The position numbers were made by a program, and so were the translations under genes. From the NCBI GenBank assembly GCA_963931925.1, contig OZ007570.1, positions 49,077,324 to 49,141,323 of the forward strand: DNA of 64,000 bases. Direction: 5' to 3'. The notes beneath the pieces were generated by a model. The model did no database searches. It was not told the DNA's origin and saw only the letters and a list, made by a program, of their open reading frames with translations. Positions within the stretch are counted from its first letter, which is position 1. Every line of letters starts with the position of its first letter. The stretch comes from Onchidella celtica. Lineage: Eukaryota > Mollusca > Gastropoda > Systellommatophora > Onchidiidae. This document shows positions 10,111-22,150 of the stretch, piece after piece.

Positions 10111-10540
10111 ATCACCTCAGAACTACACTGTACGTCAGGACATGCTAATCTTGTTGTTTCATTTTACAACAATTTAATAAGACATTAGTCTGGGTCATAA
10201 AACATTCTTCCGTCATCAATAATATGTCTATTCAAAATATGTATTATGTTCCTGTTAGTGCACAACATTTATACAAGGAGAAGATATCCATGTTGCCAGA
10301 ACCAAACACACATTATAACAGAACAGCTGAAATATTTGTCATGACATTAATGCTAATACTCATATGCACTTCTATTTCAATATTTTGGTTTGACATTAGT
10401 ATCACAATGGAATCCCAGTTTGTGCACCATAATATTTTGGGTTAAACGGGGACTTTCGGCTTCTCTTTGAGTGGAATCAAAATAAGAAATTCTTCCGCGA
10501 CATAATTAGATTGTATTTATCATATGGTCACTACTCCAGG

Positions 10541-11274
10541 CTAATGACATAAAGTCATTTTTGACACTTCCAAGATATTAAGTAAAAATATTTTTCTTTT
10601 TCTGCCATTTGGTGACTTATGCTATTATTATTATGATTCTATTGGATTATTACCCTTTCCTTTTGGTGCATTTCTTTTTCTAGAATATTATCTAATAGCC
10701 CTCATGTTCAGGAATGCAATGAACAGTCAGTTGCCTTTAGCATGGGCCTAAATAGAAGAGCAGTGACGATATCCTCTTCCGTCTCGCATGCTAGCATATC
10801 AATGGCTTTCTCATTTGTACAGGCTTGCTTTTCAAAGTTTAGGGCACTTTTATTATTCTTGGATGTTGCAAAAGCATTTGTTTATTAAATATGGCCATTT
10901 CAAAACTGTTAAAGATATCAGCTCGCCACTTTGTGAAAATATAAATCTCACCACCAGCAGTGATAAGATAGCCTAACTAAAAACCAGCAAAGTCATTAAC
11001 ATGCCAGTTTGTGAGATGGATAATGATTTATATATGTGGAAAATATCGTCACTGCACTACAATGATGGTATATATGTCAAACTTAAAGGCAACTGTTGGT
11101 TCACTACATTCCTGAGCATGAGTGCTATCAGATAATATTATGGAAAAAGAAATGTGCCAATAGGAAAATGTAATAATCCAACAGAATCATGATGGCATTA
11201 GTCACCAAACAATAAAAAAAGGAACAGTTTTTCCTTAATATCTCAAAAGTGCCAAAAATGACTTATGCCATTAG
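10541..11274. mobile_element. Long foldback element, ~200-bp arms
   Basis: The arms run about 10541-10775 and 11040-11274, inverted to each other. Both show, in mirror order, 'ctaatg-cataa-gtcattttt', 'ttggtgact-atgc', 'ttggattatta' and 'cagtgacgatat'. The termini read CTAATG...CATTAG. The spacer of about 260 bp has no recognised coding sequence. This insertion helps separate the two halves of the duplicated GM2A flank. Confidence 0.7.
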
Positions 11275-11339
11275 TGTTAGAGCAATGATGATCCCACCAC
11301 TTATTTCCATGACTGACAGACAGATTAGAAAAAAAAACA

Positions 11340-11580
11340 AGTGCACTATGATTTGTAAAACACTTCTTTTTAATTAATTTTTAATGCAAAACATGAACAT
11401 ACCAGCAATCTTCCATCAACGCACCATTATAGGATAGACAAAACAGTCATTAAATCTATGATTGCATGAACAAATTCTACAGATTTAAACAACAATACTA
11501 AGATGATCATGGGCAAGACATTGACAAGATAGGGGTAACAGGTCAGATCTGTTTGACTTCTTGAATTATGTCAATGATAT
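11340..11580. repeat. Duplicated paralog flank, copy 2
   Basis: It matches 1440-1690 (see that entry). Here the similarity starts about 2.7 kb after the GM2A-like stop instead of about 0.35 kb, because of the intervening insertions, including the foldback element at 10541-11274. Confidence 0.65.
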
Positions 11581-13242
11581 TCTAGTCATGATTAAATCTT
11601 AAACTGCACATGGAAGTCAGCATTACATCACAAATGTAATGCATCATGACGGTTTGGTCAACAAGGTAGGCCTACATTTTAGGTAAACTGAGTTATTGAT
11701 ATCAAGTGAAAGAGAACTCTTTTCCCTTGGATTTGATGCTAGATTCATTGAATCCTGAACATTTTTAGACTGTGTCATAAGCAATTGAAGTTGATGACTA
11801 TCACTTTTGTTAAGACGTAAAGTTTTGAGAAAAGTTTGTTTGGGCAATTACTCAATAACTAGGCCTGTACCTTCCTGACCGAACCGTCGCGTTGCATCAC
11901 AAATACAGGCACTGGTGAAAACATAAAGCAGATGGTTTTGACAGCATCAAATGTCCAGTTTTCATCATGACATCATACAGTATAGATATAGACAAAGATA
12001 AAAAAACATACACACAGAAGCCCATGGAAACAAAACAATACACATGCACACCCAAAAAAAAAACTGGTAAATCATGCACCAAGATAATGCAATTCAATCT
12101 GTCACAACAAATCATGCTAATGTTCAAAGCAGTTTCACCTTCAGTACCATGTACATGGAATTGCCTTATGACCACAGGTGAACCTGCAATCTTCTGAAAA
12201 GCTATAAACCACTTTGCCTAATCTTCACAATCTTCATTCTCAAAAAAGGCAAAAAAGACTGCTATTCCAATTATTTAACCAAAAGAGAAATAACTCCATC
12301 AAAGTTGGCACTGTGTTTGCCTGAAATGCTGGAAGCAATAGCCATATTTACGTGTGTCTAACATATTTTCATCACTATACGATTGTATTGGAGTTAGGTC
12401 TGTGCCTCTATCAGGCCGCCAGGGAACCAGTGCCCTATAAACATCATAAGAAATTAGCTAGGTTCAAATTAATTTTCCCTCTTCGAAAGAGGATCCAAAT
12501 TAAGGAACCCCACACCTGAGTCAAGAGTTCCAACAATCTAGAGTCACAAAAACTATACATTTTCACATCAATATTTTCAATGAGAATTTAAGGTCATTTA
12601 AAGCTTTTACGTCTAAATCATAAAAAGGTTGTAAGTGTTCAACACATTAGAAATTACATGAGGCAACAGCTTGCTAGCCTAGTGCACATTGAAATTGCAT
12701 TTAACCCTAAAGAGACGACAGGGCTGGTTTCTTCCTTCAGACATCGGTCCAGTATTATCTATATGGAAATGCCTTAGTTTTGTGCTTTTCTAATAAAAGG
12801 AAAGAAATGCGGTTGTCAGATAGATACACTTCGATGGATAAAAAGCAAATGGAAAAGAGATAAATATTTACTCCTTGCATCTTGAGCCAACATTCCAAAC
12901 TGATGAACCTGGCTACCACTAAAATAAAGAACCAAAGAAAATCAATGATATCCACATTCCATGGACACATCAATAAAGAAACAACATTTTCAATGCCCTC
13001 ATTCACTTCTCACATATCCATCACACTCCAAAAGAAATAAGATGATAATCAGCAAGGTAAATATACTGTACCTATTTAAAGACAAAGTCAAACATCATCA
13101 TCCCTCACAAAATATTAAAACATGTACTTGCAACACACAAAATTACTGGTCCTACAAAATGCCAATATCAGCTAATAGATGATCTTCTGTTGAATGCCAG
13201 CTCAATCCAGATGAATGAGGTTCTAACGTTTCAAGATGGGAG
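11581..13242. other. Convergent intergenic / MIX23 3' flank
   Basis: No gene or repeat was recognised. The part nearest 13242 should be the MIX23 3' UTR on the minus strand, but no unambiguous poly(A) signal was picked. Confidence 0.35.
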
Positions 13243-13302
13243 CTACAAGACAATTGGTGGTGCAGGAGGAGTGTAGCTATCTCGGCATCTTTCATAAAAC
13301 AC
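13243..13302 (-). CDS. MIX23: MIX23 exon 5 (last)
   Basis: It encodes residues 131-149, VFYERCRDSYTPPAPPIVL and a TAG stop, against human VFNERCRIHFKPPKNE. The proline-containing tail position is kept. Confidence 0.88.
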   Translation of the reverse strand: MFYERCRDSYTPPAPPIVL

Positions 13303-16300
13303 CTAGGGAAACAATGGCAGGGAAAACTATATGTTTCATGACACCTAGGAAGCACTCGTGACTCCCTGTATCCAGTTACTGGTGAAGCTTAATTTTCCTC
13401 AAAAAACAATTTCTTTTTTCTAGTTCTAGACCAAGGTTAGAAAATAACTGCAGCACCTTCTATTTAACTTTCATATTGCCATTTATCAGTGCACTGAAGA
13501 TAGAAAATTAGCTATCATATATGCCAAGGCTGCCATATAAAGCTGCATGGTTTTTCTTTCCTGACTGTGATCTACGGCAATAGCTAACATTACAATTCTA
13601 CAGCCAGTGCATGGCAAAATTAAGCACCCATGTAAAACTGGTCCCTCCTGACTGGCCTGGAGTGCCATTTGAGGAGATGTGTCCACTTTCATTTTTTTTA
13701 GTTTCACAACTAATACTTTTACTTTAACTTCCCCTCTTGTCTTGCGAGAAGCAATGCTTCAAACAATAGCACAAGGTTCTTCTATCTTTTGTTACAGTCA
13801 GCAGTGTAAGCAAGGCCAACATTCCAAATGCTAAAACAATATCTGCCTAAGCTAAAGAGTGAAACTGACGATAACACAATCATTTGAAAACATTGATAGT
13901 GATATAGAATCAGATAGTGATGTAACTGTAGTTGAGATTTGAAACAATCAGGAAAACTCCTTTATGCAGTTATTATTCTGGATCTTCTTTATTGCAAAAT
14001 GATTCTCAATCATGATCAGAGACCATATTATTATCAATGGATGTAAAACCACTTTCTGAATTTAAAATTCACCCATTTTGCTTCAAGATGACTGAGCAAT
14101 ATTAATGACCCCCCCCCCCCCCCAACAACTCCCCATCCCTTGAAAATATAAAAAAGTTGATTGTTTTTCAGTTATTAAATTACTTTTGGTTCTACAAGAG
14201 GTGTGGGTTTTTTCCCTTTCCTTAAAGGATCCCAGAGAATATTTCTCAGATATGCCTCAGGGCAGTTTTGGGTTTTGACCTCTACAGTCCAATCCAATTA
14301 TCTCAACATGGTTTTTATTGATATTATGGGTTACTCGACACAATCTTTAAGTCCCAACCTGTTCCTTCTTTAAGGCTACTAAATATTTCCTTGTAACTCA
14401 ACGTGTTATTCCTTTCTTTCCTCTTATATCGACACATTTCTCCCCGACCAGAGAACAAGTGCACTTGAGCTATTATTGTGTTACTGAAAATGCCCACACA
14501 ACTCCTAGCAAATAAGACCTCGATTTCTTTTTGCGATGCTGGCAGGGAGGGTAGTGGACACAGAGGATGACACTTGGCTTCAGTAATGCCAGTGTGGAGT
14601 GCCATGCATGAGCACACGGCAGTTAAAGTACAGAATACTACAGACTGAGTAATTTTTTTTTTCACAAACCATTTGTGTGCCGTTGATACTAGGCCTTGAC
14701 CTAGGTCTCTTTGTGCTGAACTGTGTGTGTATCGGTATCATCACTTCTTGTGCAGAAACAGTCAGGTCGACATTAAAAAGAAATAGTAAAAAACTCCGCA
14801 TTTGATGTATAGCTGCAGCATTTTGCCGATATCGGCAAATCTTTGCCACACAATAATGATATTGGAGGAACGGGTGACAGTATGCCAATAATTAGAAGAC
14901 AAAGGGACATAATTCCGTTATTTGTTGAATACTTTTCCCATAATGGTGATGTTTGACCCCCCCCCCCCCCCCCCCCCCTCAAGTCTGCTATTTCGACTTT
15001 CTCTTTACTTAAGTCTGCTATTTCGACTTTCTCTTTACTCGGCGCAAGTCACCTGGTCCCACTGATGCCGAGAATTGCACTGTATTTCTGGTCCTTTAGA
15101 CAAAAAAGATGAAGAAACCAACCTTTAGAGTTCTATCCTTGACAACCTCTTCTATACTCATTTCTTGCTGCATTAAACGAAGCTGGAAAAAAAAAAAAAA
15201 ATCCACAGGAAGCATGAACAACAGAATTATTGGCCTTCATCTCAGCAATATTTACCTAATTCTTTCCTAATTAATATCTTTTCATTTCATGCCGGGGAAC
15301 CCAAAATTTAAATCTTTTATGGCATTTTAAATGTTAGCTTTCCCAGTGACTATAAAAAGTACTATATCCAATTTATAGATTGATTATTCAGCAAGGAATT
15401 GTTCAAAAGCATGTTCCAAAAATTTTTTAAATAATTTTATTGCAGTCAGTAACTAATTTTAAGTACATGTAGAAGAGAAATATGAACTGAAGGTCCAAAA
15501 ATTCTGTACCTGAATGCTCAAAATAGGCGATTAAAATCAAAATAAAATGCAACCATGGGACAGTTTGTTTCTTCAGTTTGAAAAAAACAGAAAGAATATT
15601 AGATTGTTGCTTTGCCATTTACTTGCCCTGTAACAAAGTCCTGTATGATTTTATTCCTCAGATTTATTCTCTTTTCTCTTATTATTTGGAGAATTTATAA
15701 TTAAGTGAATGGTATCCCATAAATACATGCAGTTTCATTCACTGATTCACAAAACAGTCACGTTGATATTGAAGATTTTCAGACTCATTTTTCATACACA
15801 AAAGATCCATATATCTTTCCAAAAAAAAGTCCTACCTTTGTTTGTTCTTTTCGTAAAGCACGGAGGACATCTACATCATCAGGGGCATCCATTTTTTTCT
15901 GTCTCAGCTTCTTTACATCATCATTTACCACCTCCAAACAGTGATGAATAGACTTTTCACGCTGCTCATATGACACTTGCATCTGATGGGGAAAAAAAAT
16001 TAATAAATTGAACACCTGGAAGGCACTATGTGCTATCAGTACTACTATAAATAACCAAAATACAACAATTTCCATAATGTCCTCTTTTGTACCGTATTCC
16101 ATATCATTTAACTGAATTTGTGTGAATCATATTATTATACAGGAAGTAAGGCCTCCAATTAATCAAGAAAGGCTTTTTAACCACTAAGCCTTAAATTCTA
16201 CAGAATATCACACTATGCACAGAAAGATGTAAATGTGTACCTGGGCATATTTTAGACTATTTTCAAATACCTTGATTTTAAGCCACAACTGAGCTGAACA

Positions 16301-19300
16301 GAAGAAATTTTGAGCTGGGAAAAAAAAAGATGCAATTTCTTTGAGTAGAATTAAAAACCATGACAGGAAATTTGGTTTTGTGCCTCAGTTTACACATTGG
16401 TGAACAAAACTCAACTTTAAAAATCACATAGATATTTCCCGAGTCAGAAGGCCAACTAGTAAGTAGAATATGATAGACACAATGACAGCTGCATCCTCTT
16501 TATTAGCAGCTTGGTAATTAAGAGACAAAAAGCTACCATTTGCAACTCTTTTACCTCAGATATGAATTACTGGAACTGATGATATACAGTCAGTTAAAAT
16601 CACAGTTCTGTACCCTCATGTTTCAAACTTTTGCTTTCATTTCTGTGAGTAAAAAAAATCACAGTTCTGTACCCGTGTACCCTCATGTCTCAAACTCTTG
16701 CTTTATTTCTGTGAGCAAAAAATATCACATAAAGATACCCAAATGAAATCATGGAAATCATTTGCATTTTACCTGTTTTTCTCTTCTTAATGCAACTTAA
16801 TTTCAATTTTAATCCAGCTGTATTGGAAAGCAATCATCAGGAAACAGATAAATTTCCTTTCATTTAAAAAGCGCTTACAGCAGTTCACCAACCTCATCAT
16901 AAAGACGTTTACATTCTTTTGAGACATCTACTTTATCTCTGAAAGACTGTGTAGGGATTTTAGTGTTCAAAGCATGGACAATTCTGTCATCAATGAGGCG
17001 AAGCTTTTTCAAGGCATCCTGTAAGACAAATTAAAAGGTTAATTATTATAAAATTACAACCATAAGGATAAAAGATTCACTGCCTGGAAGACTACATAGA
17101 TCCGACAAAAAGTACAGGTAAAGCCATCAAAGTAATTTAATGTTTTGTGTTTAATCTGTTTTCAGCATGAACCCATATAAAATCTTACTCAGATTACAGC
17201 TTCATCTCCCTTTCCAAGTCAAACGGTTGTATATCATGTCAATGTACTATCAAAGACCCTCTTCACTTTTCATTGACATAAAACCGAGATTGTGGGGACC
17301 CCACACCCACTCAAACCACCACCACCACAAAACAACACCCAGAAACTTGAGGTCTAATAAATACTGATGACATTAATACCAATATATTGCTCTTCACACA
17401 GAATCTCATTTTCTTCACTCATGGAGAAGTTAAGTGCCATTTTTAATTTCCTGTACTTTTCTATCATATCAGTGATCTCACTGAAATCAGGACTTTTCTA
17501 TCATATCAGTGATCTCACTGAAATCAGGATCAGGTCATCGGTGAGGCAGTTTTTTCTTTTTTAACAAACACAACGTAACACAAGTTGGTGCCACAAGCAA
17601 ATTTCCTGTGTTTGTACTTTAATGTCAAGAAGAGATATGGATGAATATCTGATTATTTTTTTTTTAGTGACGTTTTTAAACAGAATTTGAAGTTGATTAA
17701 AATAACAAACACCCACACAACAGAAACCAGTGACATTCATTATAAATATAATAGTTTGTATGCTGCCATTTTTCCAGGGATAGAGCCAGGCCACAAAAAA
17801 GTTAGGGAAACTTTATGGGTTACAATATCCAACAGACAATCACTTCTGACAATCATAAAAATGATCACACTCGATGTTTCATCACGTTATCTCTCTCTGT
17901 TGCCGGATCTATCGCTCGAACGAAAAAAGGAAGGAAAGAACTGAACTAACACACTGTGGCATGGGCTAAACTTACAAGAAGTACTAACTAGTAGATTTCC
18001 TGTAATGGTGTTTTCACACAATCACTCTTTTTTATGCTCTTTGCACATTTTAACTTTTTTGCCAGACAAAATGTCCAAAGCATGGTGACAACATGGAAAA
18101 AAATTTCTTGAACCAGTTCCAGCCCTGATCTTTACAAGTCAGTATGCTACCTGTCACTGTCAATGCCATCCGCGGAAGCTTTGCCATTGGCAACACAATT
18201 TGCTCAGGATGGAAACTCATATTTATGGAGCAGCTACAGTACGATCATAAAGCCCCCAAAATCTTCTGACCATAGCTTAACACTTAATAGGAGGCGCTGG
18301 CCATTGTCTAGCCTGCAGATGATAAATAACTGTCCCTCATTCTTTTGTTTTTCTCAGTTTCTGACACTCCATGTACTACATCTAGCTGTGTTACGTGTAG
18401 CCATCACTCAGCACACAATGCACTAAATCACATTTTCACTTTACTAGAAAGGTGTACCTTATGAGATACAATCTTAGTCCAACACCTATTAATTTCCATG
18501 TTCTGAGTGTTAATTGCAAAGCTGTACACTCACTGTCAGCTAGTGTTCTGTAGGTACCCCTAACTGATTTTGGAAAGTGGCTGTATCAATAAATTTTATC
18601 TTCCAATGGATAGATATCAGTATTCTAAGAATTTTGATACCAAATTTGTCTCTGTATCTCCATATTTAAGAAAGTTGTGTCATTTTGAATTTTTTAAAAA
18701 TTTGTGGTAATTGTGCCATCAGCCGCGAAGCTAACTTTGACCTCCCATAAAATGACGGTTTATTGAGCAACGGCACTAAAAATTCTCAGTATCCAAGTCG
18801 AGGGGGTGTACACTACGCTTAATTTTTTTTCGAGGGGTACAAACACAATACAAGCATCTCATTTTACTTTTTTAAAATTTTAGTCAGCAAACGCCATCCG
18901 ATGTCATTTTTTTGTGAACTCTTACACTTACACTACAGGGGAAGACAAAAATAATGTTTTTTTGTTTTTTTTTTAATTGAAAAGGAGGTCAGCCATGTCA
19001 CAATTGACTTAGCACTGAGTGTCGGACAAAGGTGATGAAATCAAACATTGGGCAGGTCTCTAAAAACAGTCAGCGCTTCGCACCGAAACATGCCCCATAT
19101 CTCCTCTTGGCATCCCCTTATAATACAAAGGCTGATGTTTATTTGCGTATTATTTTGCTCTTGATCAATAAAAGTTTCTGCTAGTTTCTCGGCCTACAAA
19201 CTTTTCAACAAATGATTTTCAAAAGAATTTCAACTTAATTGTCTTAAAATACGAAGAAAAATACACTGAATCAAACCTCATTTATCTGGCTTTCTGTGTG

Positions 19301-20609
19301 AGTTATTTTCAAACACGTGTGCTACATCAGATCCATGCACCACGACCCTTTGTTATGAGGGGGTCAATTTAGTATGGGCAGCACAGAGTGAAAATGGCAA
19401 GACTAGGTCCTGTTCAAGCTATAAAAAAACAGCTAAGTACATCAAAAACGATGCAAAAAGAAGTATAGTTTGTCAGGGGAAGGACTGAACTTTATTTTAA
19501 TGTAGGATACATGGCGTTTCACATAAATACACAGCAGTAATAGCCTTGTAATGTTGGCCTAAAATTATGTCAAAATGGGATTTCGCATGACTACCTACTA
19601 ATACTATGAGAACCTGATCTAAACTAAAGCACCAACTTACCAGAATACTCCCGCCCCCTCCTTTGCTTTGTGCCTTAATTAAATAAAACTCCTAGAGCTC
19701 CATCACCAACATTTATATCTCTAGAGATGTAGATCTACATTAATAGAATAATACATTACACGGAAGGAGTGCCATGAGTTCTGTGGTTGGGCACATGACA
19801 TAGCGGCCATATTTCATGTTCTAAATGTTGATCTCCGAGCTGCACATTTACTATGAAAACATCCGTCTAGGGGAATAACTCGCCAGGAAGGTGCTGCCCC
19901 CCTGCAATCCCCCCACTCAGAGATACTCCTAAAGTTGCATCCTTGCAGAATCCCTATTTTTAAAAAAATGTATAAATGTGACTCAAATGGAACTCCTCTC
20001 CATCACTTTGCCTGCACAAAAGAAAATCACCAGTTCACCTTCAGTGGATACTGATCACACTTGTGTATGGCTGGTGCTCATCCCCAATTATATCAGTCTC
20101 CTTTAGCATTATTTCAATTCATGACACAATCTATGGTTGATCCAGAAGAAATGCCAATAATAAGTTGAATAACCTTGCCCTTGAATATTTTGTGATCTCA
20201 CTGCCTCTAAATTTGAACGCCTGTGGCATTAAAGTATCTTTCCAGCTTGAAGAGATTAATGTAAACATAATGTCTGTTTCGCGGTCGAAACAGAGCTCAT
20301 GCATTAGGAGAGAAACAATACATTAATGATTTTGTCAACCTCCACTTATGAAGTTGTTTTTACAGTCGAGAATAGGAAACCCGCTTTATGCCATGATACT
20401 CAATTCAATGACATGGAATCGGTCTTTTGCATTGCTTCTCTCAATTTGATGACGTTGGAGACGAGGTGCAATCAGATGGAATCTTAAATCAACATTCTTT
20501 ATGAATTGCCATTTGCACAATTAAATCTACACTATTATACAAAATATTCAACCTGAAACTTCAAAAAATCATCGCATGGAAGGTATGACTGTTCACTGGG
20601 GGCAGCCAT
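13243..20609 (-). CDS. MIX23: MIX23 (CCDC58) homolog, five exons
   Basis: The coding sequence, read on -, joins 20609-20553, 17018-16893, 15982-15836, 15182-15123 and 13302-13243, giving 149 residues (human 144). All introns are GT-AG in phase 0. Conserved landmarks against human MIX23 are the start MAAPS with Cys12, KLRLIDDRIVHALNT (24-38), CKRLY (55-59), a 20-residue gap to Cys76, LRALRKEQTK (101-110), EEVVKDRTLK (121-130) and VFYERCR (131-137). The four cysteines (12, 55, 76, 136) match human positions, and the 55-76 spacing is identical. The protein is small, helical and without a signal peptide; family members are imported into the mitochondrial intermembrane space by the Mia40 oxidative route, and yeast work links the family to import under stress. 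The start codon lies in AAAGATGGCTGCC, a typical housekeeping context. The gene converges with the GM2A-like gene. Confidence 0.92.
14957..15040 (+). repeat. Poly(C) tract plus exact 30-bp tandem duplication (MIX23 intron 4)
   Basis: A run of about 22 C is followed by two copies, 14981-15010 and 15011-15040, of a 30-bp unit starting 'aagtctgctatttcgac', differing only at the last base. A second poly(C) tract lies at 14108-14122. Confidence 0.8.
15123..15182 (-). CDS. MIX23: MIX23 exon 4
   Basis: It encodes residues 111-130, LRLMQQEMSIEEVVKDRTLK, against human [20 protein letters not shown]. The acceptor follows a long T tract (tttttccag). Confidence 0.9.
15836..15982 (-). CDS. MIX23: MIX23 exon 3
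   Basis: It encodes residues 62-110, with YEQREKSIHHC (Cys76) and VLRALRKEQTK. The acceptor is ccccatcag and the donor gtagga. Confidence 0.92.
16613..16740 (+). repeat. Imperfect 64-bp tandem duplication (MIX23 intron 2)
   Basis: Two copies carry 'cacagttctgtaccc', 'cctcatgt-tcaaact-ttgctt' and 'atttctgtgag', with a short 'gtgtaccc' expansion in the second. Confidence 0.7.
16893..17018 (-). CDS. MIX23: MIX23 exon 2
   Basis: It encodes residues 20-61 (DALKKLRLIDDRIVHALNT, then Cys55-Lys-Arg-Leu-Tyr-Asp-Glu). The donor is taken as GAG|gttggt because this gives exactly the human spacing to exon 3; a second possible donor 16 bases on (gtaagc) would break the phase. Confidence 0.9.
17455..17528 (+). 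repeat. Exact 37-bp tandem duplication (MIX23 intron 1)
   Basis: 17455-17491 and 17492-17528 are identical (unit starts 'acttttctatcatatcagtg'), implying recent slippage. Confidence 0.85.
17529..20552. other. MIX23 intron 1, remainder
   Basis: No further exon and no repeat family was recognised; the sequence is AT-rich with short homopolymers. Small open frames on + around 18163-18426 show no family motif. Confidence 0.4.
20553..20609 (-). CDS. MIX23: MIX23 exon 1
   Basis: It encodes residues 1-19, MAAPSEQSYLPCDDFLKFQ, against human MAAPSGGVNCEEFAEFQ. The donor on - is CAG|gttgaa, phase 0. Intron 1 is 3.5 kb. Confidence 0.88.
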
Positions 20610-20734
20610 CTTTGATGACCTTTGGAAATATTGACCCCTGAAGGTCGCCGGTAAAGTTCAATAGGCTACAGTTTGCACAGAAGTGGGCCTAGTAATTCTT
20701 TTAGAAAAGAGATGATTACACACAGAAAAGTAAA

Positions 20735-20835
20735 ATGGCAAAAAGAAAAAGTTGTATGTAGCAATGCCACTTTTTCTTTTCGCCAATTTTTTACTTCACT
20801 TTCGGCCTTGCTGCGACCCCACAGCCTGTCTACAC
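20735..20835. repeat. Fragment of the 'cgcgaggc' repeat family (R5)
   Basis: It holds 'ggcaaaaagaaaaagttgtatgtagcaa' in one orientation (20737 on), immediately followed by the opposite piece with 'actttttcttttcgccaatttt' and 'ccttgctgcgaccccacag'. The same parts occur at 24009-24285 and 52290-52415. It is a short opposed pair of two copies. Confidence 0.55.
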
Positions 20836-21353
20836 ACAAAAGCATGTAAGAAATGGTTGCTGCAGATCTTGGGGAAACATTAATTTTGTTTTGAGACAAA
20901 GATGCTTTTACGAATATAATTATTATTATCAGATTTGTTTGTTGACCCTAAATCGAGGCGAACACATGAATACAGGATGCCTTATGATGGGCTTATCTGA
21001 ATTTGTTCCTATTGCTGGACAACGGTTGTTTTTCACTCAGTCAGTATGAGAGGAACAAAGTTAAAGATATAGATATAAGGGCTGAGGTAACCATAGAACT
21101 TGCATTTTGTGACAATATGACGTTTCCCCCCCGTGGTCTTCATTTCATAAACAAACAACAGTTGATCTATAGCCTACAGTTGAATTAAAATACACCTTGA
21201 GAAACACTGATCTATACTGAACATGTTATGTATGTGGCGTGGGTGGGTGGGGCAATAATAACCTAGATGTAGGCTATATATGTAGGAGGAGGGGGGTGGT
21301 GGGTGGGGGGATAATTATAGAGGCTGTTAATGAGGCGCCTTCATTTTCTTAAA
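20836..21353. other. Intergenic, nothing recognised
   Basis: Short open frames only. A G-rich 'gggtgggtgggg' stretch runs 21240-21310. Confidence 0.35.
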
Positions 21354-21361
21354 TTTTATAC

Positions 21362-21734
21362 CAGTGCTGGCCAAACCGGGGCTCCCGAGCCACATGCGGC
21401 TCTTTGGCCTTCAATATGCGGCTCGTGGAAATAATATATGTTGGCTGGGCTTTTTTTTTTCTTTTTTTTTTTACGACATTTAGTATGTGTGTACTTTGCG
21501 ATTACTGAAACTAATACAAATTGACAGTTTAAAAAACAGCACACATGAATGTATATTGTTGTTTATAAGTGTTTCTCAATAGGCTATTTATATAAAATTT
21601 TTGTAACAAAATGTGCATGTAACAGTAAAAAAAACCTTTGTGTAAATTTTGTTGATATCTTGCGGCTCTCGAACATCAATCTGAAGTTTATCGTATGTGG
21701 CTCTTATATCAAGCAAGTTTGGCCATCCGGCCTG
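21362..21734. mobile_element. hAT-like miniature element
   Basis: Termini CAGTGCTGGCCAAAC and the inverse of GTTTGGCCATCCGGCCTG form imperfect inverted repeats. Inside, 'gagccacatgcggctctttg' and 'tgcggctctcgaac' repeat the motif common to one hAT group. Flanks 21354-21361 (ttttatac) and 21735-21742 (ttttttac) match at seven of eight bases, a good 8-bp target duplication. No transposase. Confidence 0.75.
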
Positions 21735-21904
21735 TTTTTTACCCTTTTTACTGATCATTGCCTCCCGGGTGCCGTCGGATAAGATCCATCCCAAGAGGGG
21801 AAATATTTTGATATTTTGATGCATGTCATTTACTTTGTATTTAGCACAATCTTCAACGAAACCGTATGGGCGCACTAAACAAAATATGTCGTGCTAACAC
21901 AAGA

Positions 21905-22150
21905 GTTGAAATACTACTACTACTGCTACTGATCCCATAATCCACCAGGACCATAGGGGCGCTGCATGACAGAGAGCCTCGTCACTCGTCAGGTGCCTCC
22001 ACTTTTCGCGGTTGTTTCCAAGCGCCTGAGTTTGGGCGAAGGATTTTCCGGTCCACTCCGCAATGTTGTCGGTCCACCTCTTCCTTTGCCTCCCGCTTCC
22101 CCTCCTCCCCTGCACAGTTCCCTGAAGAATGGTCTTGGATAGGCCACACG
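21905..22150 (-). mobile_element. LINE 3' tail (family with 28105-28330)
   Basis: The minus strand encodes TILQGTVQGRRGSGRQRKRW then TDNIAEWTGKSFAQTQALGN and REKWR, the basic, tryptophan-containing C-terminus typical of non-LTR retrotransposon polyproteins. The 5' end is missing. A sister copy lies at 28105-28330 in the same orientation. Confidence 0.75.
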
